From assembly GCF_002192695.1 (NCBI RefSeq), contig NZ_MTLG01000084.1, positions 124,001 through 188,000 on the forward strand: a stretch of DNA of 64,000 nt, given 5' to 3'. The stretch's first letter is position 1, and each line of letters begins with the position of its first letter. Shown here piece by piece: positions 15,325 through 23,953 of this stretch. Made by a program: the position numbers and the translations under genes. Under the pieces are notes generated by a model. That model worked only from the letters and a program-made list of their open reading frames with translations, did no database searches and was not told where the DNA came from. The stretch is from Achromobacter xylosoxidans. GTDB lineage: Bacteria > Pseudomonadota > Gammaproteobacteria > Burkholderiales > Burkholderiaceae_B.

Positions 15325-16866
15325 TCAGAGCGCCTTGTAGGTTTCGCGCAGCACGTTCTTCTGCACCTTGCCCATGGTGTTGCGCGGCAGCTCACCGATG
15401 ATGTGCACCCGCTTGGGCACCTTGAAATTGGCGATGCGCGATTTCAGCTCGGCCTGCATGGCATCCGCGTCCAGCGCCACGCCATCCTTGGGCACCACCA
15501 CCGCGACCACGGCCTCGCCGAAGTCTGCATGCGGCACGCCGATGACCGCCGATTCGGCCACGCCCGGCATGTCGTCGATCAGCGTTTCGATTTCCTTGGG
15601 GTACACGTTGAACCCGCCGGAAATGATCAGGTCCTTGCTGCGGCCGACGATGGACAGGTAGTCCGCGGGCACGTCGCGCCCGGCGGACTCGCCGCCCCAG
15701 CGACCCACGTCGCCGGTCTTGAACCAGCCGTCGGCGGTGAATTCCTCGGCGGTCTTTTCCGGCATGCGCCAGTAGCCCGAGAACACGTTCGGCCCGCGTA
15801 CCTGCACATTGCCGATCTCGCCCGGCGCGAGCGCGATGCCGGCGTCGTCGACCACGCGCACCTGCACTTGCGGCAAGGCGCGGCCCACGGTGCCGGCCAA
15901 ACGTTCGCCCAGCTTGGGATCGTAGGGGTTGGACGTGAGCATGACCGTCTCGCTCATGCCGTAGCGTTCCAGGATGGCGTGGCCGCTGCGCTGCTGGAAG
16001 TCCGAGAAGGTCTCGGCCAGGAGCGGCGCCGAGCCCGAAATGAAGAGCCGCATATTGGCGCAGGCGCCGCGGTTGAAACGCGGGTCGGCCAGCAGGCGCA
16101 CGTAGTACGTCGGCACGCCCATCATCACAGTGCTCTGCGGCAGATAGTGCAGGGCCTGTTCGAGGTCGAGCTTGGGCAGCCAGATCATCCTGGCGCCGGC
16201 CAGCAAGGCGCCATGCGAGGCCACGAACAGGCCGTGCACGTGGAAGATCGGCAGCATGTGCAGCAGCACGTCGTCCGAACGCCAGCCCCAGTAATCGTGC
16301 AGCACACGGGCATTGGCGGCGAGATTGCCATGCGACAGCATCGCGCCCTTGCTGCGGCCGGTGGTGCCGGAGGTGTACAGGATGGCGGCCAGGTCGTCGG
16401 GCTTGCGCGCCACCGTCTTGAAGGTCTGCGGCAGGCCGCCGGCGGCATCCAGCAGCGTGCCGCTGCGGTCCTCGTCCAGCGTGTAAACATGCGCGGTGCC
16501 GGCCTTGTCGGCCGCGCGCCGGACCCACTCCAGGTTCTTGCTGGCGCAGACCACCACGGCCGGTTCGGCGTTGCCCAGGAAATACTCGATTTCCGATTCG
16601 CGGTAGGCGGTGTTCAGCGGCAGATACACCAGGCCGGCGCGCAAGGTGGCCAGGTACAGCAACAACGCTTCGGGCGACTTCTCGACCTGCACCGCCACGC
16701 GCGAACCCGCCGGCAAGTCCAGCGAGGTCAGCAGGTTGGCCAGGCACGCGGTGGCGCGATCGATGTCGTCCCAGGTGTATTGCAGGTCGGGCGTTTCCAG
16801 CGCGACTTTGCTGCGGTCTTTGGGAAAGCCGCCTTGCAGGACAGCGTATAGATTGGCGTTGCTCAC
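15325..16866 (-). CDS. matB: Malonyl-CoA synthetase (MatB)
   Basis: 513 residues. AMP-forming ligase: ILYTSGTTGRSKGAMLSHG is the P-loop, ERYGMSETVMLTSNPY the A5 motif, GWFKTGDVGRW the A7 motif, RSKDLIISGGFNVYPKEIE the hinge, and Lys500 in RNTMGKVQKN the catalytic lysine. Length and the HGLFVASHGALLAG segment fit malonyl-CoA synthetases. Located with malonyl-CoA decarboxylase and a GntR regulator, it should activate malonate to malonyl-CoA, which the decarboxylase converts to acetyl-CoA. It starts 5 nt after the hydratase stop. Confidence 0.9.
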   Translation of the reverse strand: MSNANLYAVLQGGFPKDRSKVALETPDLQYTWDDIDRATACLANLLTSLDLPAGSRVAVQVEKSPEALLLYLATLRAGLVYLPLNTAYRESEIEYFLGNAEPAVVVCASKNLEWVRRAADKAGTAHVYTLDEDRSGTLLDAAGGLPQTFKTVARKPDDLAAILYTSGTTGRSKGAMLSHGNLAANARVLHDYWGWRSDDVLLHMLPIFHVHGLFVASHGALLAGARMIWLPKLDLEQALHYLPQSTVMMGVPTYYVRLLADPRFNRGACANMRLFISGSAPLLAETFSDFQQRSGHAILERYGMSETVMLTSNPYDPKLGERLAGTVGRALPQVQVRVVDDAGIALAPGEIGNVQVRGPNVFSGYWRMPEKTAEEFTADGWFKTGDVGRWGGESAGRDVPADYLSIVGRSKDLIISGGFNVYPKEIETLIDDMPGVAESAVIGVPHADFGEAVVAVVVPKDGVALDADAMQAELKSRIANFKVPKRVHIIGELPRNTMGKVQKNVLRETYKAL

Positions 16867-16871
16867 CTTGT

Positions 16872-17663
16872 CTAGTCTCCGGAAAAGGAAGGGTCCACGC
16901 CGGCCAGGAAAGCGCGCACGCCCTCCTGGTGGTCCCGGCTGTCGGCGTACGAGAAATAATCCTGGTATTCGTCTTCGGTCAAGGCGCCGCCCGCGGCGAG
17001 CCTGCGCGACAGACGCTTGTTGATGCGGGCCGCCAGCGGCGCGCCAGCCGCGATGCGCTCGGCGCTGCGTTTGGCCGCGTCGGCCACCTGGTCGTCGGCG
17101 ACGATGCGCGTCAGCAGGCCCAGTTCGCGGGCCTCGGTGGCGCCGAACACGCGGCCTTCGAGCAGGATGGCCAGGGTGGCGGCGCGTCCGACCAGAGCTA
17201 GCAGGCCGCTCATTTCGTCAGGCGCCATGGGGAATCCCAGGCGGTTGATCGGCACGCCGAAACGCGCGGATTCACCAGCGATCCGCAGATCGCACTGGCT
17301 GGCGATCTCAAGCCCCCCGCCCACGCATACGCCTTCGATCTGCGCCACGACCGGATGCGGACACAGGGCGACCGCCTGCAAGGCGGGCGCCAGCACCTCG
17401 CGGTGGTAGCGCTGCACGCCGGCCATGTCGCCGCGCTGCGCGGGGAATTCGCGGATGTCGGCGCCGGCGGCGAAATTGCCGCCCTCGCCGCGCACGATCA
17501 CGCAACGCACGGCGTCGTCCTGCGCGATGCGGCCGAACACGTCCCGCAGTTCATGCCACATGCCCACCGTGATCGCGTTCAGGCGCCCCGGATGCGATAG
17601 CGTCACCCGGGCCAGATTGCCCTCGCGTTCCAGCAGCACGCGGCCGGCCACGTTGTCCGTCAT
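16872..17663 (-). CDS. Enoyl-CoA hydratase/isomerase family protein in the malonate operon
   Basis: 263 residues of the crotonase fold. The oxyanion-hole segments are NFAAGADIREF and IEGVCVGGGLEIASQCDLRIAG, with the second catalytic-type region FPMAPDEMSGLL. The expected catalytic Glu near AR/FGVPINRLG is not conserved in the usual hydratase form, so another crotonase activity (for example acyl-CoA hydrolysis or decarboxylation) is possible. It lies between matA and matB with short gaps (45 and 5 nt), so it is part of the operon, but malonate breakdown does not need a hydratase. Confidence 0.82.
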   Translation of the reverse strand: MTDNVAGRVLLEREGNLARVTLSHPGRLNAITVGMWHELRDVFGRIAQDDAVRCVIVRGEGGNFAAGADIREFPAQRGDMAGVQRYHREVLAPALQAVALCPHPVVAQIEGVCVGGGLEIASQCDLRIAGESARFGVPINRLGFPMAPDEMSGLLALVGRAATLAILLEGRVFGATEARELGLLTRIVADDQVADAAKRSAERIAAGAPLAARINKRLSRRLAAGGALTEDEYQDYFSYADSRDHQEGVRAFLAGVDPSFSGD

Positions 17664-17708
17664 GTCTCCTGCCCTCTTTCTTATGTTGTTGCGCCGCGGG
17701 CGCGACGC

Positions 17709-19040
17709 TTATGCCACGCGCCCCACACCGCGGCTGACCTGGGGCTTGCCCTCGCCCAACAGGGCCAGGTTGTCGTCCAGTTCGTCAAGGTCGTAAAGGT
17801 AGTTCACCATCAAGCCGCAGGATTGCTTGAGCCCCTTGGGCGAGGTATCCGCAGCCCAATTGAGCCGTTCGATGCGCGCGCCATTGCCCAGGTGGAAACG
17901 CGCCACCGCGTCCACCGGTATGCCGTTTTTCATGGACTGCAGATAATTGGCCGTCAGGCGGAAACCCGCGCGCTTGACCACATCCGCGGCCTTGCCCTGG
18001 GCCGCCTTGGCCAGGCGCGCGACCCAGCGCCGGCCGTCGGGCACGCCCTCGCGCTTGCGCGACTTGGCGCGCACCTTGTCCTCGCGCACGATGGCCTCCA
18101 CCGCCTCGGCGTCCAGCTTGCCCAGCCAGTCGGCGAAGCCTGGGATGGGCGACAGCGTGGCGAAGGACTTCAGCTTGGGCAGTTCGTGCAGCAGCTGCTC
18201 GACCACGCGCTTGAGCAGGAAGTTGCCGAAGCTGATGCCCTTCAGGCCGGGCTGCGTGTTGGAGATGGAATAGAAGATGGCCCAGCGCGCCTTGTCCAGG
18301 TCCTGCGGCGGCAAGGTGCTGTCCAGCAGCACCTGCACGTTGTCGGCCATCTGGCTGGCGAAGGCCACTTCCACGAAGATGAGCGGCACGCCCGGCATCT
18401 GCGGATGGAAGTAGGCATAGCAGCGGCGGTCCGGCGAAACGCGGCGGCGCAGGTCGTCCCAGGAGGTGATTTCGTGCACGGCCTCGTAGAGGATCAGTTT
18501 TTCCAGCAGCGACGCCGGCGAATCCCAGGTCAGAGGGCGCAGTTCCAGCAGGCCCACGTCGAACCAGGCGGACAGCAGGCCTTCGAGGTCCTTGTCGAGC
18601 GTCTGGATGCCCGCCACCTGCTTGCGCCAGCGCAGCATGTCCGCGCGCAGTTCGACCAGGAAACGCAGGCCCTGGGGCTGGGCGTTGAAGCGCTTGAACA
18701 GGCGCGCGCCCTCGCCGCCGTCGCCCGCATAGCCGCCGCGCGCCTGCGCCAGCGCGGTCAGCATCAGCCGGCGGTCCTTGCCGTCCGCGGCGCTGTACTG
18801 TTCGCACCAGCGGCGCGCCAGCTTGTTGGCGGCCACGTCGGTCAGGCGCGCCTCGAACAGGCGCCGGACTTCGGATTCGCTGGGCAGCCGGCCGCGCTCC
18901 CATAGCTTGCCCAGGCGGGACATCAGGCCTGCGCTTTCGGCGGCGGCCGCCGCGGCACCGGCCGCCGCATCGACGGCATCGGCCTCGGGCTCAGGCGTGC
19001 GTGCGCCGCGCGCGGGTGCGAGATTGGCGGGTGCGGACAT
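17709..19040 (-). CDS. matA: Malonyl-CoA decarboxylase
   Basis: 443 residues from the ATG at 19040; the start lies inside the regulator gene by 50 nt. Converts malonyl-CoA to acetyl-CoA and CO2. The conserved blocks line up with the eukaryotic/bacterial MCD family: YAYFHPQMPGVPLIFVEVA, SISNTQPGLKGISFGNFLLK (with the conserved Ser), and FHLGNGARIERLNW followed by GLKQSCGLMVNYLY, where the His of FHLGNG is the catalytic one. The first 35 residues are Ala/Pro-rich and probably disordered. Confidence 0.93.
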   Translation of the reverse strand: MSAPANLAPARGARTPEPEADAVDAAAGAAAAAAESAGLMSRLGKLWERGRLPSESEVRRLFEARLTDVAANKLARRWCEQYSAADGKDRRLMLTALAQARGGYAGDGGEGARLFKRFNAQPQGLRFLVELRADMLRWRKQVAGIQTLDKDLEGLLSAWFDVGLLELRPLTWDSPASLLEKLILYEAVHEITSWDDLRRRVSPDRRCYAYFHPQMPGVPLIFVEVAFASQMADNVQVLLDSTLPPQDLDKARWAIFYSISNTQPGLKGISFGNFLLKRVVEQLLHELPKLKSFATLSPIPGFADWLGKLDAEAVEAIVREDKVRAKSRKREGVPDGRRWVARLAKAAQGKAADVVKRAGFRLTANYLQSMKNGIPVDAVARFHLGNGARIERLNWAADTSPKGLKQSCGLMVNYLYDLDELDDNLALLGEGKPQVSRGVGRVA

Positions 19041-19743
19041 GGGCGGGCTCCTCGATGACGATGGGGTCGGACGGCGCCGCATCGGCGGCGTCCGCATGGC
19101 TCAATGCGCGCAGCGCTTCCAGCTGCCGCATCAGATGATTGTGCGCGAGCGCCTGCGCGGCCTCGCTGTCGTGCGCCTTGAGCGCTTCGAATATGGCCAG
19201 GTGCTCGGCGCAGGACTGCTGGATGCGGCCGGGCTGCGACAGGCTGCGGTGGCGCGACAGGCTCAGCACCTTGCGCAGATTGCCCACCATGTCCGACAGC
19301 CATTGGTTGCCGGCCAGGGCCTGCACCGCTTCGTGGATCAGGTAATTGGTCTTGTAGTAGGCGTCGATGCGGCCGGCCTGGGCGTGCCCCGCCAGCGCCG
19401 CGTGCAGCGGTTCGAGTTCGGCTAGCTGCGCATCGCTGGCCTTGCGCGCGGCCTCGAAGGCGCAGCGCCCTTCCAGCATGGCCATCAGCGGGAAGATGTC
19501 TTCCAGGTCTTGCGCCGAGAGTTCATTGACGAAGCAGCCGCGGCGCGGCTCCAGCCGCACCAGCCCTTCGGTGGCCAGCACCTTGAGCGCTTCGCGCAAG
19601 GGGGTGCGGGAGATGCCCAGCTCGCCCGCCAGGCGCAGTTCGTCTATCCATTCGCCGTTGCGCAGGGAGCGCGCATGGATCATGCCGCGCAGGCGATCCG
19701 CGACTTCCAGGTAGAGGGCTTGCCGGACGATCGGTAGGGTCAT
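18991..19743 (-). CDS. matR: GntR/FCD-family regulator of the malonate operon
   Basis: 250 residues. Winged helix at residues 8-75 (LAGELGISRTPLREALKVLATEGLV is the recognition region), then an FCD ligand domain (AFEAARKA, NYLIHEAVQALAGNQ, EHLAIFEALKAHD) that normally binds a metal-chelated carboxylate, here presumably malonate or malonyl-CoA. The last 18 residues are Arg-rich and come from the overlap with matA. First gene of the operon; a perfect 16-bp palindrome 27 nt before the ATG is the likely autoregulatory site. The name matR is by context. Confidence 0.85.
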   Translation of the reverse strand: MTLPIVRQALYLEVADRLRGMIHARSLRNGEWIDELRLAGELGISRTPLREALKVLATEGLVRLEPRRGCFVNELSAQDLEDIFPLMAMLEGRCAFEAARKASDAQLAELEPLHAALAGHAQAGRIDAYYKTNYLIHEAVQALAGNQWLSDMVGNLRKVLSLSRHRSLSQPGRIQQSCAEHLAIFEALKAHDSEAAQALAHNHLMRQLEALRALSHADAADAAPSDPIVIEEPAHVRTRQSRTRARRTHA

Positions 19744-19769
19744 GGGTCAGCGGCCTGGACTGCACCGTA

Positions 19770-19785
19770 ATTCATAATTATGAAT
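19770..19785. promoter_or_regulatory. Perfect 16-bp palindrome, candidate MatR operator
   Basis: ATTCATAATTATGAAT, 27 nt upstream of the GntR regulator start. AT-only core in very GC-rich DNA; length and symmetry fit a dimeric FCD-type GntR protein. It overlaps the position expected for the promoter, suggesting repression until malonate is present. Confidence 0.55.
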
Positions 19786-19850
19786 AAGGCCATGATAGAG
19801 CTGGATGCGGGAAAAAGAAAACCCCTTGCGCCTCCGTGGCTACCCTAGGA

Positions 19851-19882
19851 ATAAAAAAAGGGCCTCCGACATCCGGAGGCCC
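19851..19882 (-). terminator. Intrinsic terminator of the spermidine-synthase-like gene
   Basis: Nine-bp perfect stem GGGCCTCCG / CGGAGGCCC with a 5-nt loop. On the minus strand it is followed by TTTTTTTATT. Strong. Confidence 0.85.
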
Positions 19883-19913
19883 GTTGGTTCAACCCAAAAA
19901 ACGGGGACAAAAC

Positions 19914-20684
19914 TCAGAAGTGCAGCACCCCATCGACCGCGTGGCGGGTCAGCGAGCGGGCCCAGCGACGCGCCGGCAGGCCGTACTTGGCCTCCACCAC
20001 CTCGGCGCGGGCCAGCAACTCGGCGGGAGTGACTTCCAGGCGCGGGCCGGAGAAGGCCAGCACGATCTGGTTGCCCGCCTCGACCTCGGGCAGCAGCACG
20101 ATGCGGTCGTCGAAGGCCTTGGACAGGTTGTCGATGTTCTTGCCGAAGCTCTCGTGGCGGCCGAACAGGTTCACCGCCAGCACGCCGACCTCGCCCAGCA
20201 CGCGGCGGCAGTCGCGATAGAACTTCACGCTGTCGCGCACCGGTCCTTCGGCCGAAGCGTCGTACAGATCCACCATCAGCACCGGGCAGCGCCCCGCGTT
20301 GAGCGGATCGGCCACCCAGGCGCCGGCGTCGGCGTGCTCGACATCCAGCCGGTTCGCGCCGGGCAGGCGGAAGAACATATGGCACGCCGCCGTCACCCGC
20401 GGATTCCATTCCACCGCCAGCAAGGGGCTGCGCGTGTGCTTCACGCAGTAGCGCGCCAGCGAGCCGGCGCCCAGGCCCAGCATGCCGATGGCTTCGTCCT
20501 TGGGCGGTTCCAGGAACAGCAGCCAGGCCATCATCTGGGCGGTGTACTCGAGCACCAGCTCCGACGGGTTCTTGATGCGCATGGCGCCCTGGACCCAGAC
20601 GGTGTTGAAGTGCAGATAGCGGACGCCGTCCACTTCGGACAGGGTCGGCTGGTCCAGCTCGGAAGGAAAGTTCGATTTATGCAT
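19914..20684 (-). CDS. Spermidine-synthase-like Rossmann protein
   Basis: 256 residues. The core IGMLGLGAGSLARYCVKH is an AdoMet-type nucleotide loop, followed by LLAVEWNPRVTAACHMFF (acidic ribose-binding residue) and VLMVDLYDAS. The N-terminal VQGAMRIKNPSELVLEYTAQMM replaces the Q..DE..YHE polyamine-binding pattern of true spermidine synthases, so it may be a methyltransferase or a paralogue of changed specificity. It forms a single-gene unit with its own terminator. It is distinct from the membrane-fused enzyme at 4136-5647. Confidence 0.78.
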   Translation of the reverse strand: MHKSNFPSELDQPTLSEVDGVRYLHFNTVWVQGAMRIKNPSELVLEYTAQMMAWLLFLEPPKDEAIGMLGLGAGSLARYCVKHTRSPLLAVEWNPRVTAACHMFFRLPGANRLDVEHADAGAWVADPLNAGRCPVLMVDLYDASAEGPVRDSVKFYRDCRRVLGEVGVLAVNLFGRHESFGKNIDNLSKAFDDRIVLLPEVEAGNQIVLAFSGPRLEVTPAELLARAEVVEAKYGLPARRWARSLTRHAVDGVLHF

Positions 20685-20717
20685 GGCGGCGATTGTAGGT
20701 CGGACGCCGCCTCTGCG

Positions 20718-21758
20718 TCAGGCGGCCAGGCGGCCGTCCCCGCTCTCCCAGATGCGTTCCAGCAGTTCCGCGCGGGACGTTTCGGCTTGCAGGCCGGCCG
20801 CCAGCCGCAGCACCCGCTTCAGGTAAAGGTGCGCATCGCACTCCCAGGTGACGCCCAAGGCGCCGTGGACCTGGATGGCGTTCTGCGCCGCGCGCCGGCC
20901 CGCCTCCACCGCAAGCAGTGGCGCGAACAGGCTGTCGCGTTGCGCCGAGGCAGCGCCCGCATCATGCGCGGCGACCGCCGCCACTCCCGCCAGCCTGGCG
21001 TCGTCCAGGGCCATCCAGTCTTCCGCCAGCCGATGCTTGATCGCCTGGTTGGCGCCGATGGCGCGGTCGAACTGACGGCGCTCGCGCGCATGGGCCGCCG
21101 CCATGTCCAACGCGGCCGAGGCCGCGCCCAGCAGTTCGGCCGAACGCAACAGGCGCAACCGAGTGCGCAGCCGTTCCCAGGCGCCCGATTCGACCTGCAG
21201 CTCCACGCGGTCCAACACCAGCGGGCAGCTCACGCGCGCCACAGGCATGGTCGGATCCAGCCCGGCAGAACCGGGCACGGGCGCCAGCAGTTCCAAGCTC
21301 AGGGCGGTAGCGCTTACGCGCCGCACGGCCAGGGCGCGCACGCCCTCGCCTGCGCCTTCGATGAAGGCCGATCCGTCGGGACGCAGGGTGGCGTCGGCAA
21401 AGTACGCGTCGCCCGCCATCACGGCGCCGGCCCATTGCGCGGCCGGTCCCGCCGCGCCCGCCGCGCAAAGTGTCGGCAGCACCGCCATGTTGGCCGCCAG
21501 AGGCAGGCTCAGCAGGTGCCGCCCGGCGGCTTCGGCGACGATCCAGGCCTCGCGCATGCCCAGCCCCAGTCCGTCCAACCCGGCCGGCGCCAGCAAGGCG
21601 GGCCAGCCCTGGGCCGCGATCTCGCGCCACTGCGCCAGGCGCGTTTCGCGGGATTTGCCGGCCGCGGCGCGGGCCGTGGCTGGCGGATGACGGTCGGCCA
21701 GAAAGCGCCGGGCCGCGTCGTCCAGCATGCGCTGGTCTTCGGTCGGATGCAGGTCCAT
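20718..21758 (-). CDS. Acyl-CoA dehydrogenase, short partner subunit
   Basis: 346 residues from the ATG at 21758 (MDLHPTEDQRML). It has the dehydrogenase fold with LGMREAWIVAEAAGRHL, the C-terminal ARERRQFDRAIGANQAIKHRLAEDW flavin/dimer segment and VHGALGVTWECDAHLYLKR. The middle domain is shortened, as in the second subunit of heteromeric acyl-CoA dehydrogenases. It lies 5 nt after the 395-aa dehydrogenase gene. The pair probably oxidises an unusual (branched, cyclic or dicarboxylic) acyl-CoA. It ends the operon. Confidence 0.85.
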   Translation of the reverse strand: MDLHPTEDQRMLDDAARRFLADRHPPATARAAAGKSRETRLAQWREIAAQGWPALLAPAGLDGLGLGMREAWIVAEAAGRHLLSLPLAANMAVLPTLCAAGAAGPAAQWAGAVMAGDAYFADATLRPDGSAFIEGAGEGVRALAVRRVSATALSLELLAPVPGSAGLDPTMPVARVSCPLVLDRVELQVESGAWERLRTRLRLLRSAELLGAASAALDMAAAHARERRQFDRAIGANQAIKHRLAEDWMALDDARLAGVAAVAAHDAGAASAQRDSLFAPLLAVEAGRRAAQNAIQVHGALGVTWECDAHLYLKRVLRLAAGLQAETSRAELLERIWESGDGRLAA

Positions 21759-21763
21759 GAGAT

Positions 21764-22951
21764 TCAAGCCTTGGGCAGGCCGAGCATCTGCTCGGCGATG
21801 ATATTGCGCTGGATTTCGGAAGTGCCGGCCAATATGGTCTCGGCGCGCGACCACAGGTAGGCGTGCGTCAGCTCGGCGGCAAGCGCGTCGGGCGCGTCGT
21901 CCGCCAGACAGGCATCCTCGCCCAGCAGTTGCAGCGACAATTCCAGCAGCCGCTGATGCGCTTCGCTCCAATGGATCTTGGTCGACGAGCCTTCGGGCCC
22001 CGGCGGATCGCCGCGCATCGCGCCAGCCAGCGCGCGCTGCGACTTCAGCGCCAGCACATGGCTGTCGGCCGCCAGCCGCGCCCATTGATGGCGCACCGCG
22101 GCCGAAGACGCCGGCACGTGGCCGTGGGCATCGGCGCGCAGCGCCAGTTCGCGCACCTGGCTCAGTTCCTGCGCGAAGCGCACCAGGCGCGGGATGAAGT
22201 AGGTGCCGCGCTCGAAGCTGGCCGCGGCCATGGCGATCCTCCAGCCCTGGTTCGGCTCACCCAGCAGGCAGTCTTCAGGCACGAACACGTCCTCGAAGAA
22301 CACCTCGCAGAACTCGGCCTCGCCCGTGATCTGCCGGATCGGCTCAACCCGCACGCCCGGGCTGCGCAGGTCCACCAGCAGGAAACTCAGGCCCTTGTGC
22401 TTGGGGGCCTGCGCATCGGTGCGCGCCAGCACGAAGCACCACTGCGCGCGGTCGGCGAACGAGGTCCAGATCTTGTGGCCGTTCAAGCGCAAGCCGCCGG
22501 GCGCGGCCTCCGCCCGCGTGCGCACCGATGCCAGGTCGGAGCCGGCGCCCGGTTCCGAATAACCCTGGCACCAGACTTCGCGGTTGGACAGGATGCCGGG
22601 CAGAAAGCGCCGCTTCTGCGCCTCGGTGCCGAAATGCAGCAGGGTCGGCGCCAGAATGCCGTGGCCGATCAGGTTCACGCCCAGCGGCGCGCCGCAGCGC
22701 GCGTGCTCTTCGTGAAACACCGCCTGCCGCGACAGCGGCAGAGCGCGCCCCCCGTGCTCCTTGGGCCAGCCCAGCCCGGACCAGCCGTTGGCGCACAGGG
22801 TGTCTTCCCATGCCCGCCGGAAATCGAGGCTGCGCGGCTCGGCCCCGCCCGGCCAGTCCTTGACGAAACCGGCGTAGGCCGATGCCAGCCAGCCGCGCAG
22901 GTCCAGGCGGAATGCCTGGTCTTCCCGCGCGGCGCTTTCCAACTGCGTCAT
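21764..22951 (-). CDS. Acyl-CoA dehydrogenase, full-length subunit
   Basis: 395 residues. Shows the full set: WCQGYSEPGAGSDLASVRTRA (FAD/substrate loop), GHKIWTSFADRAQW, EVFFEDVFVPEDCLLGE, and the C-terminal AETILAGTSEIQRNIIAEQ that closes the FAD site. Adjacent to the short paralogue, with which it probably forms a heteromer. It starts 4 nt after the Bug receptor stop, so all five genes are one transcript. Confidence 0.88.
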   Translation of the reverse strand: MTQLESAAREDQAFRLDLRGWLASAYAGFVKDWPGGAEPRSLDFRRAWEDTLCANGWSGLGWPKEHGGRALPLSRQAVFHEEHARCGAPLGVNLIGHGILAPTLLHFGTEAQKRRFLPGILSNREVWCQGYSEPGAGSDLASVRTRAEAAPGGLRLNGHKIWTSFADRAQWCFVLARTDAQAPKHKGLSFLLVDLRSPGVRVEPIRQITGEAEFCEVFFEDVFVPEDCLLGEPNQGWRIAMAAASFERGTYFIPRLVRFAQELSQVRELALRADAHGHVPASSAAVRHQWARLAADSHVLALKSQRALAGAMRGDPPGPEGSSTKIHWSEAHQRLLELSLQLLGEDACLADDAPDALAAELTHAYLWSRAETILAGTSEIQRNIIAEQMLGLPKA

Positions 22952-22955
22952 GCCA

Positions 22956-23924
22956 TTACTCCAGGCGGATGTTCGAGTCGCGCGCGACCTTGGCCCAGGT
23001 GGTCACGTCCTGGCGGATGAAGGCGGCGAAAGTCTTGGGATCGCTGCCGATGATGTCCAGCCCCAGGCCGGTGAACTGCGCCTTGACGTCGGGCTGTTGC
23101 AGGATCTGCGCCAGGTTGCTGTAGATCTTGTCCACCACCGGCTGCGGCGTGCGCGCCGGCGCCACCAGGCCCAGCCACGGCATGGCGGAATAGCCCGGCA
23201 AGCCCGAGGCCGCGACGGTGGGCAGGTCCGGCACCGAGGCCGAGGGCTGGGCGGTGGTCACCGCCAGCACGCGCAGCTTGCCGTCCTTGACGAAGGGACC
23301 GGACGAGGCCCAGGCGTCGAACATGACCTGCAGGCGGCCCGCCACCAGATCGTTGAGCGCCGGCGCGCTGCCCTTGTACGGAATGTGCGTCATCTGCACG
23401 CCCGCCATGCTGTTGAAGAGTTCGGCCTCCAGATGGGTCGAGCTGCCGGTGCCGACCGAACCGTAGCTGACCTTGCCCGGGTTCGCCTTCAGATAGGCGA
23501 TCAGCTCGCCCACGTTCTTGGCGGGCACCGAGGGATGCACTTCCAGCACGTGCACCACCGAGGCTACCTGGCTGATGGGCGCGAAGTCCTTGATCGGGTC
23601 GTAGTTCACCTTGGCGTAGATGCTGGGCGCGATGCCCAGCGACGACGCCGCCATCAGCAAGGTATAGCCGTCGGGCTCGGCGCGCGACACGTAGTCTGAC
23701 GCGATCATGGTGCCGCCGCCCGGCTTGTTTTCCACGATCACCGGCTGGCCCAGCTTGCCGCTGAGCTTTTCCGCCAGCAGGCGGCTCATGATGTCGGTCG
23801 CGCCGCCCGGCGAGAACGGCACCACGATGCGTATCGGGCGGTTGGGATAGCTGTCCTGGGCCATCGCCTGGCCCGTGACGCCCATGCAAGCCAGCGCGAC
23901 GCCGGCCAATAGTCTCTTCATCAT
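22956..23924 (-). CDS. Bug/TctC-family receptor of the acyl-CoA operon
   Basis: 322 residues with signal peptide MKRLLAGVALACMGVTGQAMA, then PNRPIRIVVPFSPGGATDI, VIVENKPGGGTMIASDY and SSTHLEAELFNSMAG. It binds an unknown carboxylate, presumably the acid activated by the synthetase encoded just upstream. It is embedded in the operon (30 nt and 4 nt gaps), which is stronger context than for most Bug proteins. Confidence 0.88.
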   Translation of the reverse strand: MMKRLLAGVALACMGVTGQAMAQDSYPNRPIRIVVPFSPGGATDIMSRLLAEKLSGKLGQPVIVENKPGGGTMIASDYVSRAEPDGYTLLMAASSLGIAPSIYAKVNYDPIKDFAPISQVASVVHVLEVHPSVPAKNVGELIAYLKANPGKVSYGSVGTGSSTHLEAELFNSMAGVQMTHIPYKGSAPALNDLVAGRLQVMFDAWASSGPFVKDGKLRVLAVTTAQPSASVPDLPTVAASGLPGYSAMPWLGLVAPARTPQPVVDKIYSNLAQILQQPDVKAQFTGLGLDIIGSDPKTFAAFIRQDVTTWAKVARDSNIRLE

Positions 23925-23953
23925 GCTTGTCTCCTCCTGGGATGGATTGCGCG

